The notes below the pieces were generated by a model, which was given only the letters and a program-made list of their open reading frames with translations, had not been told where the DNA came from and made no database searches. Below are positions 32,214 to 43,679 of a stretch of DNA of 64,000 nucleotides, piece after piece. Each line of letters begins with the position of its first letter. The stretch's first letter is position 1. A program made the position numbers and the translations under genes. The DNA is taken from assembly GCA_021234155.1 (NCBI GenBank), contig JAJEKV010000046.1, positions 638,280 through 702,279 on the forward strand, given 5' to 3'. The DNA is from Isoetes taiwanensis. Taxonomy: Eukaryota > Streptophyta > Lycopodiopsida > Isoetales > Isoetaceae.

Positions 32214-34888
32214 ATGGCTTTCTTAGAGGATGAGATTTCTTTCAAGTCGGGTAGTGGTAAGATCAAATTTTTATGCAGTTTTGGTGGCAAAATCATGGCC
32301 CGTCCTACAGATAATCAGCTCAGATACATGGGAGGTGAGACTCGTATTCTGGCCGTGGGGCGAAATATTTCCTACTTGGAATTAATGGAGAAGCTTGTCA
32401 ATCTCTGTGGCAGTGATCATATAAGTGTCAAATATCAGTTGCCAGGGGAAGACTTGGATGCACTAGTGTCACTGATTTGCGATGATGATATTGAAATAAT
32501 GATGGAAGAATACGAAAGGTTAGAAGCAATAGATGTCTCTATAAGGTTGAGGCTTTTTATGTTTCCATCAGACAAGAAAGTTCTGTCTAATGATGCTATG
32601 GAAAAAGCAAGGGCTCTGAATGCTAAAGAGCAGGCAAAGGATGTGGAAACTATTTCCCTGGGAGGTGCTTCTCTGAAGAAAGTGCTGAACTATCAGGCGA
32701 CCCGAGTTTCAGAATATTTGATGGGGCAACAAGCTACTATACCTGCAGCGTCCTTGGCACCAGGTATGGTTGTAGGGGGGCATCAAGTTTTGTCTTCGTC
32801 TTGTTCTTCATATGTTCCTGTAGTTGCTCAGATCAGTCCTCTTATTGCTGGGCATTCAGTTCCTCCAGGTGCTGTAATTAAGCAGTTGTCATCTATGGCA
32901 CTTGCATCCTCAGTTGCTGTGGGAAATTCAGCCCCTATTGTTTCTCCAATCCCATCCATTGTCCCTTCACTTGCTCCAGTAGTTAACCCAGCTTTGATGA
33001 ATCAAGTTATTCCTCCAGTAGTGAATAATCCAGTTTCTGCAATGGCCAACCCCATGGTTTTTCCAATCCCACCATGTATTCCTTCCCTTGCTCCGGTGGT
33101 TAATCCAAATAATGTTGAATCCTCTTTTGTTCCTCTAGTAGGTAATACTCCTTTTACGAATGGCAAATCCTGTTCTTCCCGTTAATCCACTGGTGACTCC
33201 TGTCCCTGCAGTAGTTAATACTCCTGTTTCTGGAATTGTGAATCATGTTCTTTCTGTTAATCCAGTTTCTAGAATTGTGAATCCTGTTCTACCAGTGGTT
33301 AATAATCGAGTGGTGAATCCTGGCATTTTACTTAGTCCATTGGCGAATCCTATTCCTCCAGTTTCTGCAATGGTTAATCCTGTAGCATCTGTTAATCCGT
33401 TGGTGAATCCTCTTCCTCCAGTTTCTGCAATGGTGAATCCCGGCGGCTTCGGTAATCCGTTGGTTAACCCCTTCGTTGCTTCCCAGCATACTCGTGTTCT
33501 ATTCCACCGGTGAATCCTGTAGCTTCGCACCATCTGGGTTAATCTGTTGCTTGATTACTCCATTCTATTCCACCAGTCATTAATAATCCGGTTTCGGCAA
33601 TGGTGAATCCTGCTGTTTCTGTTAGTCCATTGGTGAATCCTGTTCCTCCGGTTTACGCAATGTCGTGAATCCCGTGGCCTCTATTAGTCCATTGGTGAAT
33701 CCCTCCTCCCGGTTTATGCGGTGGTGAATCCCGCGGGTTTCGCCAATCCATTGGTGAATCCTGTTGTTGCTTCAGTTAATCCAGGTTCTCCGCCAGTCAT
33801 CAATAATCCAGTTTCTGCAATGGTGAATCCTGTTGCTTCTGTTAATCCATTGGTGAATCCAGTTCCTCCAGTTTCTGCATTGGTAAATCCTGCTGCTTCA
33901 GTCGCTCCAGTTTCTCCAGTGGTGCCAGTGGTGAATCCTGTTCTTTCTGTTAATCCAGTTTCTGGAATTGTGAATCCTATTTCACCAGTGGTTAATAATC
34001 CAGTTTCTGCAATGGTGAATCATGTTACTTGGCAATCCAATGGCTTAATCACAAAGCCCATTTCGAATGGTGAATCCAGCTTGCTCTTTATTCCATTGGT
34101 GCCTCCAGTTTCTGCATTGGTGAATCCTGTTACTTCAGTTCCATTGGTGAATCCTTTGTTAAATTATGTTTCACGGGCTGAAGAACGGGTTCCTGTTGCT
34201 GTTATTGCTCCCGCAGGTTCTATTACTCCAGCAGGTGCACCAGTTGTTCCTGTTGCCCCCTATGTTACAGTCCCTCCAGTACAGGATAGAGCATCAACTT
34301 CTTATGTGCCAACAACTTATGTTCCAGTTGCAGAAGACACCCAAGTGCATCTCAAGGGTGCAGCTTTAAGGAAGTCTAGAGAGGAAGTGGTTGTAGTTTC
34401 ATATCAAGATGTTCAAGCTAGCAGGGCTTCCACAACTCTTTTGTCAGGGGCTTCGCAGGCAATGAATATGTCCCAGCAGGGATTGATGCGCTCACTCTCA
34501 GGATCTGGACCTCATCATTTACAAGGATGCTCAGGGTCTGGACCTCAGTATTTACAAGGATGCTCGTGGATCCGGACCTCGTGATTTTACAAGGTTTCCC
34601 CGTTTAAGATCGATTCTTCACATGCGGGATTTCCATCGCTCGGGATCGGCTCTCGCACATTCTTCCTTTTCAAGAACCAGGTCGAGGATATTGCGAGGGA
34701 GGCCTTAGCTTGTAATGAAGAACGTGTGATCCATAGTGCTGCCTCGATTGCCCGTGTTTACTATCCCGAAGATTTCACGTCAGTATGTTCATGTCCACCA
34801 TTTTAAGGATAAAATTGCACCGCGGATAGCCGGTTTTTTAAACAAAGATGAAAGACCTTTCACTAGTTTTCTTTTAGGTAATGGTTGA
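32214..34888 (+). CDS. PB1-domain protein with Asn-Pro-Val repeats, copy E (best copy)
   Basis: PB1 domains form head-to-tail homo- or hetero-oligomers through a basic face and an acidic OPCA motif. Both are present: the basic face with GKIKFLCSFGGKIMARP (residues about 15-31) and the acidic segment CDDDIEIMMEEYERLE (about 90-105). Residues 1-14 follow ATG 32,214. The Asn-Pro-Val repeat region (about 32,940-34,160) repeats a 20-residue unit. Then come VHLKGAALRKSREEVVVVSY (from about 34,347), SGSGP(H/Q)(H/Y)LQGC repeats and the EDIAREA tail. The frame is open to 33,185 and again at 33,160-33,513 and 33,721-34,584, with breaks at miscall-type sites. If these are errors, one frame runs to the TGA at 34,886-34,888. 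Copy E lacks 12 bp (four codons) after SGS. This is an uncharacterised plant PB1-family protein. Confidence 0.8.
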
Positions 34889-35688
34889 GGAACTGTTTTC
34901 CATATTCAAGATACCTTGACATTGGGTTTTCCAACAGCTTGGAAGTTGTTAGGTGATTTTGTTGAAGGTTTACCATATAAATAAACCGTCATTTGTTTGT
35001 GAGAGAAAAGGGAAAAAAAAAAGCCATGTAGCTGTTTTAAGATTTTAACCTGCAAAGAGGGTCTTTAAAAGTTGTCATGCATGTGTGGAAACTTTTGAAG
35101 GTGCATTGCGTTGTGAGTTGCATTGGGTCCCGCCGCTTTTTCATTTGCAATCGACATGGATTAATTCAGGTAATTTTTTGTTATAAGTTAGTGTATAATT
35201 TTAGCATTTCTGAGCATTCCACTTTGGAAATTAGATAAGCTTGAACTACAAGAATAGCACGTCATAAGCAATTACCGAACGCTTCTCGATTGTTGACAGG
35301 GGTGAGGGGAGATCCCCCTACGTTTAGAAAAGTGACAGCAATTTTGTCACAGATTTCCCTCGTGATGAGGATGATCTCGAGCAGCTATTTTGCGTCTTGG
35401 AACAAATAATTTAAATTCATTGCATACTGCCGCTTCCCAGATGTAATAAAAAGGAGACAGAAGTTGAGATTTCATTCATAGAGGTCTTGCTGTGACAGGT
35501 GGAATAAAAAGGAAGTTAAGTTATGAAGGTATGGACATGTTGTGCATCGATTCTTTTTAGACTTGATTCATACAGGTCAGATGAGGGTATCAGATGGATT
35601 TTTGGGTTGCCCCTAGGGGGGCAAACCCTTGTTGATGTGGGTTTTCAGCATATTCTAAGCATACGCTAGAATATGCCTAGAATATCCT
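34889..35688 (+). other. 3' flank of last PB1 copy and right end of array
   Basis: Same 3' block as the other units (AATAAA near 34,980; near-palindrome at 35,652-35,672). Homology stops at 'gaatatcctggc', exactly where the LINE begins in other units, and unrelated sequence follows. No LINE is attached here. Confidence 0.7.
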
Positions 35689-35941
35689 GGCAACTGCTCC
35701 AAACTGGTTGTCGCCTGTAAACTCGCGGTAGCCTCTGTTGGTGGTCCCTAGTCGCCTTGTGTTCGAACCTGACAAACTGGCATCCATTCTATAGGAGATC
35801 CGGCAGTTTACAGTGGTGCAATACAGGGTATACCTGTGGCAGACTTCTAAATTTTTCTTGAATGGGGCTTGAACTTGGTGGATGCACAAGATCCTAGTGC
35901 CAGCACCGTGAAGCTAAGCTTTGAAATATTATGAGCTCTAT
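35689..35941 (+). other. Short unique stretch, possible SINE-like fragment
   Basis: 253 bp between the array and the LTR element. It contains a pol III B-box match GTTCGAACC at 35,761-35,769, an A-box-like 'tagcctctgttgg' about 30 bp upstream, and an inverted pair CTGTAAACT / AGTTTACAG. There is no poly(A) and no duplication that I can see, so a SINE origin is only a possibility. Confidence 0.2.
35937..35941. repeat. Left target-site duplication TCTAT
   Basis: Five bases immediately before the TG of the left LTR. They match TCTAT right after the CA of the right LTR at 49,039-49,043. Confidence 0.85.
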
Positions 35942-37519
35942 TGTGACGTCCCCTACTCGCATACGGTGCCCTCACCGTATACAAACAGGAGTTCTCCCCC
36001 CATACCAGCTCCACACTGATACAGGGCCCTCCACACATCACTGCACCCGTAACGAGTCCCAGTGGGAAGAGTGAAGGTGTCATTCTACCCTGTCTCCCTC
36101 AGGGCCAACCTAGCTGCGGAAGCGTAAACATACGTGTCAGTATATAACATAAGCACATAACCACCTCCAAGGGTGGTCCATCACATCTGCATAAACAAGG
36201 TGAGCACAATACATATGGGAAGCTCTACCCAAGGCTCAGACTCAAGGGGATGACTGACGGCTTGGGTCTCCAGAGTTCATTGCAGACAGAATTCATGGCA
36301 ATGGCTTTGGCGGGCATATGAACATGGCATAGGGTTGTCCACTCCATCCGCCCTCCCCTCGTGTACACTTTGCGCAGTAGGCTGAAAAGTGTTGGGACTG
36401 GATCAGAGCCACCGGATGCATAGCCAAAAGGGCTATTCCCGGGTTTCATCTCCCGGTTCCGATGGGGCGGTAGGGATCACTCCCTCCGCAGGTCTACATG
36501 TCGACTCAAGGTGACTAGAGGGCCACTTTGCCCGCATTCTCGACTTGAACCCATTGGAAGGTGAACCCCACCCCACCTGTCGAGCCCATACCTTGCCCTC
36601 GCGACTCGGTGGCAAGGCATTAGACCTAGTCACAATGATCCCCGGTAGCACTAACACACCATAGGGATCGCTCAAGAGTCAACACCTAACCTCCTTCTAA
36701 GCCGCCCGCCCCCTTCACCCACAACCTGTGGTGGTTTTGTGCACAGAGGCGAATCTACAAGTGTGCTAGAGAGGCTACTCTAGGAGCATCAACTACAAGC
36801 CTTAGGGCCTCTACCCCCTTCCCAATACAAGGAGTTCACAAAGATACATCATCCATATACATCACGTAAGAACTAAAGAACTAGATCTAGTCTAGATCAT
36901 AGAGTTAGGTTCTTTAGTTAGTGTCCGAGATCTAAGATCTAGATAGCTACTATGGGCAATTTAATAGTCTAAACTTACCGGGTTCTATGACTAGAAGACG
37001 GGTTTAAGCTATTAAATTGACCAAATACCGATCCCCCGAAAGTGGCTCCTCCCGACCTGAAGTTCAACCATCCCCGCCGAGTGATCGAACAGGGAAACCG
37101 ATGGCTAATTCGCTTGGGCGCCTCACGGGGTGCGGTTTTGGCTCCCAAGCAGCCAAAACAGGGCTCTAAAACCCTAAGGACTAAAAAAAAACTAGCAAGT
37201 TAGGGTTTTCCTACCCTAAATAAACATGGGTTTAGGGCTAGGGTTTCCAATTATCCCTTTTGGCATGTGGGATAATTGAAAGGGCCCACTTGCCATTAAT
37301 GGCAAGGTGGCAAAATGTGCCTACATGGAAAAGTGTGCCCACATTAATGTGCATATGTGCACATTAATAACATGTGAACATTCCTAGCAAGTTGCCCCTA
37401 GGGCTACTTTCACCGCTATCCGCCGGGCGACACGCGTCTGAGGGAGTGGCGGTACGCTGCGATTTTAGGCGCATGTAAAGATAATGCTTCGGGACCGTAT
37501 ACCGTGGCCGAACGCCACA
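35942..37519 (-). repeat. Left LTR (transcriptional 3' LTR)
   Basis: 1,578 bp from TGTGACGTCC to GAACGCCACA. It aligns end to end with 47,487-49,038. Two perfect palindromic structures lie near its right end: CTTGCCATTAATGGCAAG at 37,289-37,306, and an 11-bp-arm, 4-base-loop hairpin at 37,343-37,368. On the transcribed strand these fall about 150-230 bp into U3. Confidence 0.9.
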
Positions 37520-37531
37520 TTCTCCCCACCT
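37520..37531 (-). promoter_or_regulatory. Polypurine tract
   Basis: On the minus strand the bases directly before the LTR read AGGTGGGGAGAA, a purine-rich plus-strand primer site of the usual form abutting the 3' LTR. Confidence 0.75.
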
Positions 37532-38400
37532 TGAAATGATGTTTGTCCGGCAAAGATCGTGGGTCTCCCCACCTTGGGATCTTCCTAATCACCAAATCAA
37601 CGGATGCATACAATATAATAGTTATACATTTATCAAAATTACCCTAAGGTAATATTTTTAGAACATTATCACGCCATCATACTATGGAATACTTATCAAT
37701 TCATAACATCATTAAACAAGTTATTCGCTATCTCGCTTATTATGACATTAAGTTAGACAAAATTTCAACATTTCATATCCATAATTATTGTTCGAGGTAC
37801 TCTTTTCGCTCCTTGCAACACATTCCAACAAAATTTGTGTTGTAAGTCTTCGTAGCTCGACCTCCTTTGCCCCTCCTGAGCTTCTATTGGCTGCAGTGCA
37901 CACTACACTACGCTAGTACCATTTAATTATTTAATAAATTTTGGTTATATGGTGACCACCCCACCTATCTACATGGATGCATGGCTAATCTCCCTACAGA
38001 TAGAAGAGGGTGAATCTTCCATTATGGCCGTGGAGACAAATACTATGTGCCTATATGCGGCTCATGCCTACACCCTAGTTGCCCAAATGCGTGAGGATAG
38101 GTCCTTCCCCAGATATGGGGCGGAAGGCCTGATTCCTCCTATCAAAGCATATATGGGGCTAGAGGTGCTTTTCCTATCGCATTCCTTCATGACCTCCTTT
38201 CTCTCTAGGGTCGCCTACTCCGTGGGGACAAGTAGACTTTCTAATCTACCTTCCACTGCCTAACGGAAACGCGGTCATGCCTACATTGACATTACACCAC
38301 CCTAGAGATCACCGTAGTGGTCCCATCATTGGTAACACGCATGCACCCATACCTAGCATAGGTTGCATGCATAGATTAATCTTAACTATACATAGAATTA
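37532..38400 (-). other. 3' untranslated part of the LTR element
   Basis: This lies between the chromodomain segment and the polypurine tract. It is AT-rich near 37,610-37,800. No conserved domain was recognised on either strand. A 104-codon plus-strand frame (37,949-38,263) is antisense to the element and matches nothing I know. Confidence 0.5.
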
Positions 38401-38860
38401 ATCTACACAAATCGACATGCCCGAGCCAATTTCTTCTGAGATGACCTTGCCGCCCCATTGCTCCATAAACCGTGGGTACCGCTTTACTAAATCTTTCTTA
38501 AGTACCCATGTCACGCCTTCCACCGGTAAGTGTTTCCACTTGACCAAGTATTGGAGGAATTCTCGATCTCCTCGCTTTTCTTGAAAGCTTTATCAAGAAT
38601 CAATTTCGAACTATCTCCAGGTTCCTCCTCCGCCATTTCCAACAACGTTGGAGTGTCCAAGACTTCGTCCGGGTTTGGAGGTGCTTCTTTAACAAACTCA
38701 CGGGAAGACCTTATGAATCTTTAGGTGTCTTGGCAAGTCTAGCTTGTAGGCTTGATTACCTACTCTCTCACTATTATTCTCGGAAGGTCCAGCCCACCTT
38801 GGAGCAAGCTTCTTGCAATTCCCGATCCCGAAGCCACCGCTTCACCTTGATCTTGAGCCA
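38401..38860 (-). pseudogene. Integrase C-terminus and chromodomain-like segment
   Basis: On the minus strand, near 38,560-38,490, the sequence reads EFLQYLVKWKHLPVEGVTW, which fits the aromatic and VKW..LP.E..TW pattern of chromodomains at the end of chromovirus integrases. The segment after it (VLKKDLVKRYPRF) continues the domain. Chromodomains are thought to guide integration to marked chromatin. Frame breaks upstream prevent a continuous reading. Confidence 0.65.
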
Positions 38861-39680
38861 AACATCATCTCCAACTTTGAACTCTCTTACCGTTCGATGC
38901 TTGCCGTGATGCTCTTTTTTGTCGACTTCTTGCCGCTAGCAGTGATACCCTCGAACCTCTTCCACAAGCCGCCGTGATATCGCCCAACATCTCGCCGCGA
39001 AACTTCCACTTTTGACACGGGGTTGTGCCAAGTGTCCGAGTTAAACCGATAGCCGTGAATTGATCATAAACGGCGACATTTGGGATGATTCCTCGCTTGG
39101 TGCTATTGTATGCAAACTCCACCAAGTGAATAAATTCTTCCCACATACCTTGCTTATTCCGCATATAGTTTCGTAGCATGTCCTCTAAAATTGCTGGTCC
39201 GCCTCCGCTTGGCCATCCGTCTGAGGATGATATGCCGTGCTCATGGATAGCTTCGCCCTGATTGTCGCAAAGAGGTCCCCGCCAAAAGGCCATGAATTTC
39301 GATCCCCACGCCTGAGATGATCTCCCCTTGCATGCCATGAAGCCTAAAGATCTCTTTTGGTGAAGAGCTTCACCAGATCCATAGCCAGATCCGTGGTCCC
39401 CGCAAGGCACAAAATGTGCCATTTTTGACAACTTGTCGACTACTACCATCAAAGCCGCCTTTCCCTCTTACGGTCCTTGGGAGTCCCGTGGATGAAATCC
39501 ATGCTAATCACCTCCCACTTAGCGCTTGGCACCGCTAATGGCTCTAATGCCCCTGAATTGGCTGCTCCGCCTTTGTCTCCGCCGGCATAGCCGACATTCC
39601 TTGATGTAGCGAAGCACCGCTTCTTCATTCCCGCCAATAATAGCCGGCTGCAAGACTTTGAAATATGTTTTCATGAATCC
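38861..39680 (-). pseudogene. Gypsy integrase core
   Basis: The minus strand carries the catalytic-core start (PSAKWEVISMDFIHGTPKDR at about 39,530-39,470, then MVVVDKLSKMAHFVPC at 39,450-39,400) and the end of the core (MRNKQGMWEEFIHLVEFAYN near 39,160-39,100). The Asp of SMDFI and the following VVDKLSKMAHF are standard integrase landmarks. Between them the sequence is frame-broken. Integrase inserts the cDNA into the genome. Confidence 0.8.
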
Positions 39681-41500
39681 CGCATGGCCAGCTATTGGGT
39701 CAAGTTAGCGCGTGTCATGGAGGATCAATTTCCTTACCCCGATGACTCGTGGACGCACAACTTGTCCTTATGATATAACAGTTGCCCTCCTTCTTATAAT
39801 GCTTGAAGGCTTCCCCGCTTTTTTATCGTTTCTAGCCTCCCCTAGAGAGGTTTGCCCATATTTCTCTGAAATCCACATCCGCTGGCAAGGACTCTTCAAT
39901 CTTCTTACCAAAGTCGCCGGAGAGCCGCCGAATTGCATTGCAATGCACTCTAGTTGTCGGGGATGCCTCAAAAGCATCTGCTACCACATTGAGCTTCCCG
40001 CTTGTAGACTATATCAAAGTCATATTCCTCGAGAACTCCATCCACCTCCGCCGCCCAGATTAAGGTGTGGTTATGTGAATATATACCGGAGGCTCGATGG
40101 ATCGGTATCCAATTGGAACTTCCTTCCTAAGAGGTAATGCCTCCATATTCTTAGTGCCCCCGACAACCGCAAGCAATTCCTGATCGTATGTTGGGTAAAG
40201 CGCCTCGGCGTTTCATCTTCCCGAGTCATGCGGCTACCACCGCGCTCTTCTGCGATAAGCTTTGCCCAGAAGCTATCTTACTTGCATCTGTTGCTACAAG
40301 CTTATCTTTCTCCGTCCCAAGCAGTCAAGGCAGCCGTCAAAACTTCTTTCAACAATTCAAACCCCTTTTGGGCTTTCTTGTGCCAATGCTCGCCCAATCT
40401 TTCACCTTCTCGCTCTTGTCGGTCCGTTAATGGGGCGCTATCTTAGCAAAGTTCTTCCACGAACTTCTGTGAGTACCACGCTGGCCCGAAAACTTAGGCC
40501 TCATGCACATTCTTCGCCCCGCCCTTTGAATCACTTGCTTCAATCTTGGCGGGGTCCGTCGAGATGCCTTCTCGCTGAAATCACATGACCAAGGTATTCC
40601 ACCTTCTCCGCTTTATGGCGGCACTGGACAACTTGGCATAAATTGGTGCCTCTTCAACTTCTCCGGCACTCTTCTCAAGTGTTGTACATGCTCTTCAAGG
40701 GATCTGCTATACACCAAAATGTCATCAAAGAAAACAATCACAAAGGTGTCTAGGAACTCCCTCAAGATATCGCTCATGAGCCTCATGAACGTTGCGAGGG
40801 CATTTGATAAGCCGAAAAGGCATTACCAGAAACTCATAGTGCCCATACCGCCCCGGCGGTTTTATGGATATCTTCTTCCTTTATCCGGATCTCGATGATA
40901 GCCCCGACCTTAAGTCGATTTTGAGAAGATCTTTGCTCCTTGAAGCTGATCCATCAAGTCGCCCCGATCTTGGAAGCGCATACTTGTTCTTGATGGTGTG
41001 CTTATTCAACCTGCCTATAGTCTATGCACATTCTCGTAGATCCATCTTTCTTTTGACAAAAGAATGGGCGCTCCAAATGGCGAGACACTAGGTCTAATGA
41101 AAACCTAGGTCGGCGAGCCCCTCGCTTTCGCTTCTTCAGCCCGCCAACTCTTAAGTCGTCATTCTATATGGAGCCTTGCTTGATGGCTTTGTTCCCGGGT
41201 TCGAAAGTGCTATCTGATTCGACTCTCTATAAGGAGGGAGCTTGATCTCATCCCGAAGAGCTCATGGAACTCCGTGATCAAGCTAGCTATCCGCTGGGGC
41301 AGCTTGTTGAGCACTTTATCTTCTTCACTTTCTTCTTGACTCCGGCTCTTCAATCTCAAGCTTGAAGATGTATGCCACCGCTCACTCTTGATACACTTGA
41401 ACACCGTTTAGAAGACATACACCGCATGATGGGGACAACTTCTTTACCTTCGGATCTCAATGATCTTGCCGTTGGTGTTGGGAAGGTCACTTTCCGCTTT
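39681..41500 (-). pseudogene. Reverse transcriptase and RNase H region
   Basis: On the minus strand at about 40,860-40,690 the sequence reads YGHYEFLVMPF, then frame-shifted SNAPATFM-like and FVIVFFDDILVYSRSLEEHV, with FFDD as the catalytic aspartate pair. The rest of the RT lies upstream to about 41,400 and the RNase H region downstream to about 39,700, both recognisable only by position because of dense frame breaks. RT/RNase H makes the element's cDNA. Confidence 0.7.
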
Positions 41501-41551
41501 TCCACAATCAATGATGGCCCCTTGGCCGTCCAAGGTACTCCATACCTATGA

Positions 41552-41794
41552 TTAAGTCGTATTTTGCCAATGCCCATTACCTCTGCCCCATCCGGATATT
41601 AATCCTCGTAAGTCGATGTCGGTTGATTCTCTTGCTGGCGTCGCCTTCTTCGCTCCACTTGCTAAGACAACGGGCCTTGGCTTTGACTTTAATGGTTTCA
41701 ACTTCAACATTTGGGCCATTCTGGGGGATGCGAAGTTATGGCTACTTCCCGAATCTATCAGGACTATAAATGACTTGGCCTTGGCCTTTCCCAC
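41552..41794 (-). CDS. Retropepsin-like protease segment
   Basis: An open 80-codon stretch contains VLIDSGSSHNFASPRMAQML, with the DSG active-site motif of Gypsy aspartic proteases. It lies between the gag zinc knuckle and RT, as expected. The protease matures the Gag-Pol polyprotein as a dimer. Confidence 0.8.
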   Translation of the reverse strand: MGKAKAKSFIVLIDSGSSHNFASPRMAQMLKLKPLKSKPRPVVLASGAKKATPARESTDIDLRGLISGWGRGNGHWQNTT

Positions 41795-41835
41795 TGTGGA
41801 AATTACCTTATACTGGCTCTCCGCTTGCTCTGTAT

Positions 41836-43190
41836 CTATTGCGGCAAAGATATGACACTCACCACGTCATGTAGTCCGGCTTCCTCGCCGTCGTCGTCGG
41901 ACAGAGTGTCCCAATCCCCCAACTCTGCTAGCGCCGCACTCATAACGTATGGGCAGTTCGCTGTTCTATGGCCTGGCTGGAAGCACCTGAAGCAAAGCTG
42001 CTTTTCTATGCACTCCTGTCTCTTCTCCTTGGGCATGGCCTGCAAGAAGGATCGCACTGCTTTGGAGTAGTTTGACCCTTCCTGCTTATCTTTAAAGGAC
42101 ACCTGCTTCTTCTCCTGCTGCTTCCCCTGATTGCTACTATATGGGGCTCTAGCTGGTCCTGGGCTGGCTGTCCTCGGGCTAAAACTGCCTGTTGCCTTGC
42201 CTTTGTCCTGATAATACTGCTGCCTCTGCCCGCTACTCTGAGGTCCCGTTCCTTGCAAGCTTATTGCCTTGGACTCCGCCACGATCTTGTTCTAGGGTTT
42301 ATTGCCCGCCCACAAACTTCTTGGATCTCCTCATTCGGACCTTCAATGTAGCTTTCTCTGCATGTTTCTCCACCTAACTTTGGCACTGACCTCCTGCCTC
42401 ATGAACTCCTCGTATATTTCTGTCTTGACTTGTTGCTTTTCGCTGCAACTGTAGAAGCTAGCGCATCATCTTTGGACTTGTGCTCTCTTGGAACGTAATG
42501 GCGCTTGAAGGCTTTAGCAAACTTCCTGAACCTGCAAGCATCCCTGCTTAAGCCATGAGCTTTGGCATAACCCTTCCACCAAATGCGTCTTTGCTCCTTT
42601 TCAGTTTGCGGTTGCTACCACTTTATCCTTATCCTTCATACCATAAAGCGTTGCCATATTCACTCATCTCGTCAAGCCAAACTTCCGCCTCCATGCTGAC
42701 CCATATTCTGCTTTGAGAATTGCTCGAGCTTCCTGGCCTTCAAACATTTCCCAATCGAGTCCACTTTCTTACGGTAGTCGAGGTTCTTGTGTCCCTTTCG
42801 CCGGTCCGTCCCAGGCGTTCCTCCTTTCATCTGTTAGGTCTTGGTTACGCTCTTCTTCTTCCTCGGAATCCAGTCTGAATCGAGCTTGAGTCCGTCGGTC
42901 GGGGACCTTCCTCTCTTGCCCTCTTCTTGTCTCTTCCTGTTCTCGGTGGCGGCACGCGGCGGTTGGCCGACCACCCATAGAACTGCTCCTCGCGTGCGGC
43001 TAAAGAAGCCTTTATCTTCTCAGGTCAGTCCTCATTTGCGATATTTCTTCTTAAGGGGTCATTTGTCCAAAATTCTTCAAGCCGGGTTCCTTTTTTGGCG
43101 TGGCACAGGCGGACTCCCCGATTTCTTCCATAAGTTCTGGGTTGGCGTTCTCCTCGTTTTTGGCCTCTAGCTGCATACACAAGTGGTTCA
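41836..43190 (-). pseudogene. Gag polyprotein with CCHC zinc knuckle
   Basis: The C-terminal 148 codons (42,282-41,836) are open, Gln/Ser-rich, and end with the knuckle CFRCFQPGHRTANC (C-x2-C-x4-H-x4-C) that binds element RNA. Upstream, the gag core is readable in pieces (AKAHGLSRDA near 42,540; MATLYGMKDKDKVVATAN near 42,650-42,600). The likely start is the ATG near 43,190 (MNHLCMQLEAKNEENANPEL), followed by an Arg/Glu-rich stretch (42,978-42,769). Frame breaks are frequent. Confidence 0.7.
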
Positions 43191-43679
43191 TAGCTATATG
43201 GTTAGTTTTCCTTGTTTCTTGCATTATTTATGTTTATTGGCATGGTTGGGGACACAAGATACATCAACAAAACATTTATAAGCAAAACGAAATTCTATTC
43301 ATATTTTATATTATGCTTGTACAAAATTACAACTATCGCTAATCATTCTTGCTGCCGGGTAAGAAGATGGATTATCCTCTAGGAACTTTTTCACTTGGGC
43401 CGTTCCCAATCGAATGGCCCAAGTTCCTAAGAACATTGGCTGAAGATCCCCCCAGTAAAGCTCTCGCCAAGTCTTCTATTCTCCATGAGGTATAAGTCGG
43501 CCGCCACCGCCTTGCCTTGCCGCGAACAGGGTATGGCGAAGTCGAAGACGCCGAGTGCTACCGCTCTTCACCGTAATGGCATACTGGTGTTGAGGGGCAA
43601 CCGCCCGCGATGCCGGCGAATCCCGAGAGTGCAATCAGCATCGATAATCCTTTCTTCGCCTCAGGTGAACTTGCGGTGA

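Larger units (their letters stand above)
1..35688. repeat. Tandem array of PB1-gene + L1-LINE units
   Basis: Shared landmarks recur in the same order and orientation. The block around the poly(A) signal after the PB1 gene occurs near 868, 8,413, 17,089, 25,773 and 34,965. The LINE 3' block with 'cataaacctcggagggagg' occurs near 1,640, 9,190, 17,857 and 26,550. Using the LINE 3' boundary as the cut, the units are 1,577-9,126, 9,127-17,800, 17,801-26,492 and 26,493-35,688, with a partial unit at 1-1,576. The last unit ends at its 3' flank and is not followed by a LINE, so 35,688 is the true right end. The array continues left beyond the window. Units differ by a few large indels and many small CAG/CTG-centred changes. 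Confidence 0.93.

Noticed and set aside
1-35688. CRISPR array or bacterial-type operon
   Set aside because: The regular repeats are a protein-coding 60-bp minisatellite and an 8-9-kb tandem array. There are no spacer-repeat structures, and the gene content is plant.
35689-35941. Firm SINE call next to the LTR element
   Set aside because: Only a B-box match and a weak A box. No tail or target duplication was found, so it is kept as a low-confidence note.
37949-38263. 104-codon plus-strand frame in the 3' part of the LTR element as a gene
   Set aside because: Antisense to the element, no recognised domain, and no start or splice context. It is most likely a chance frame.
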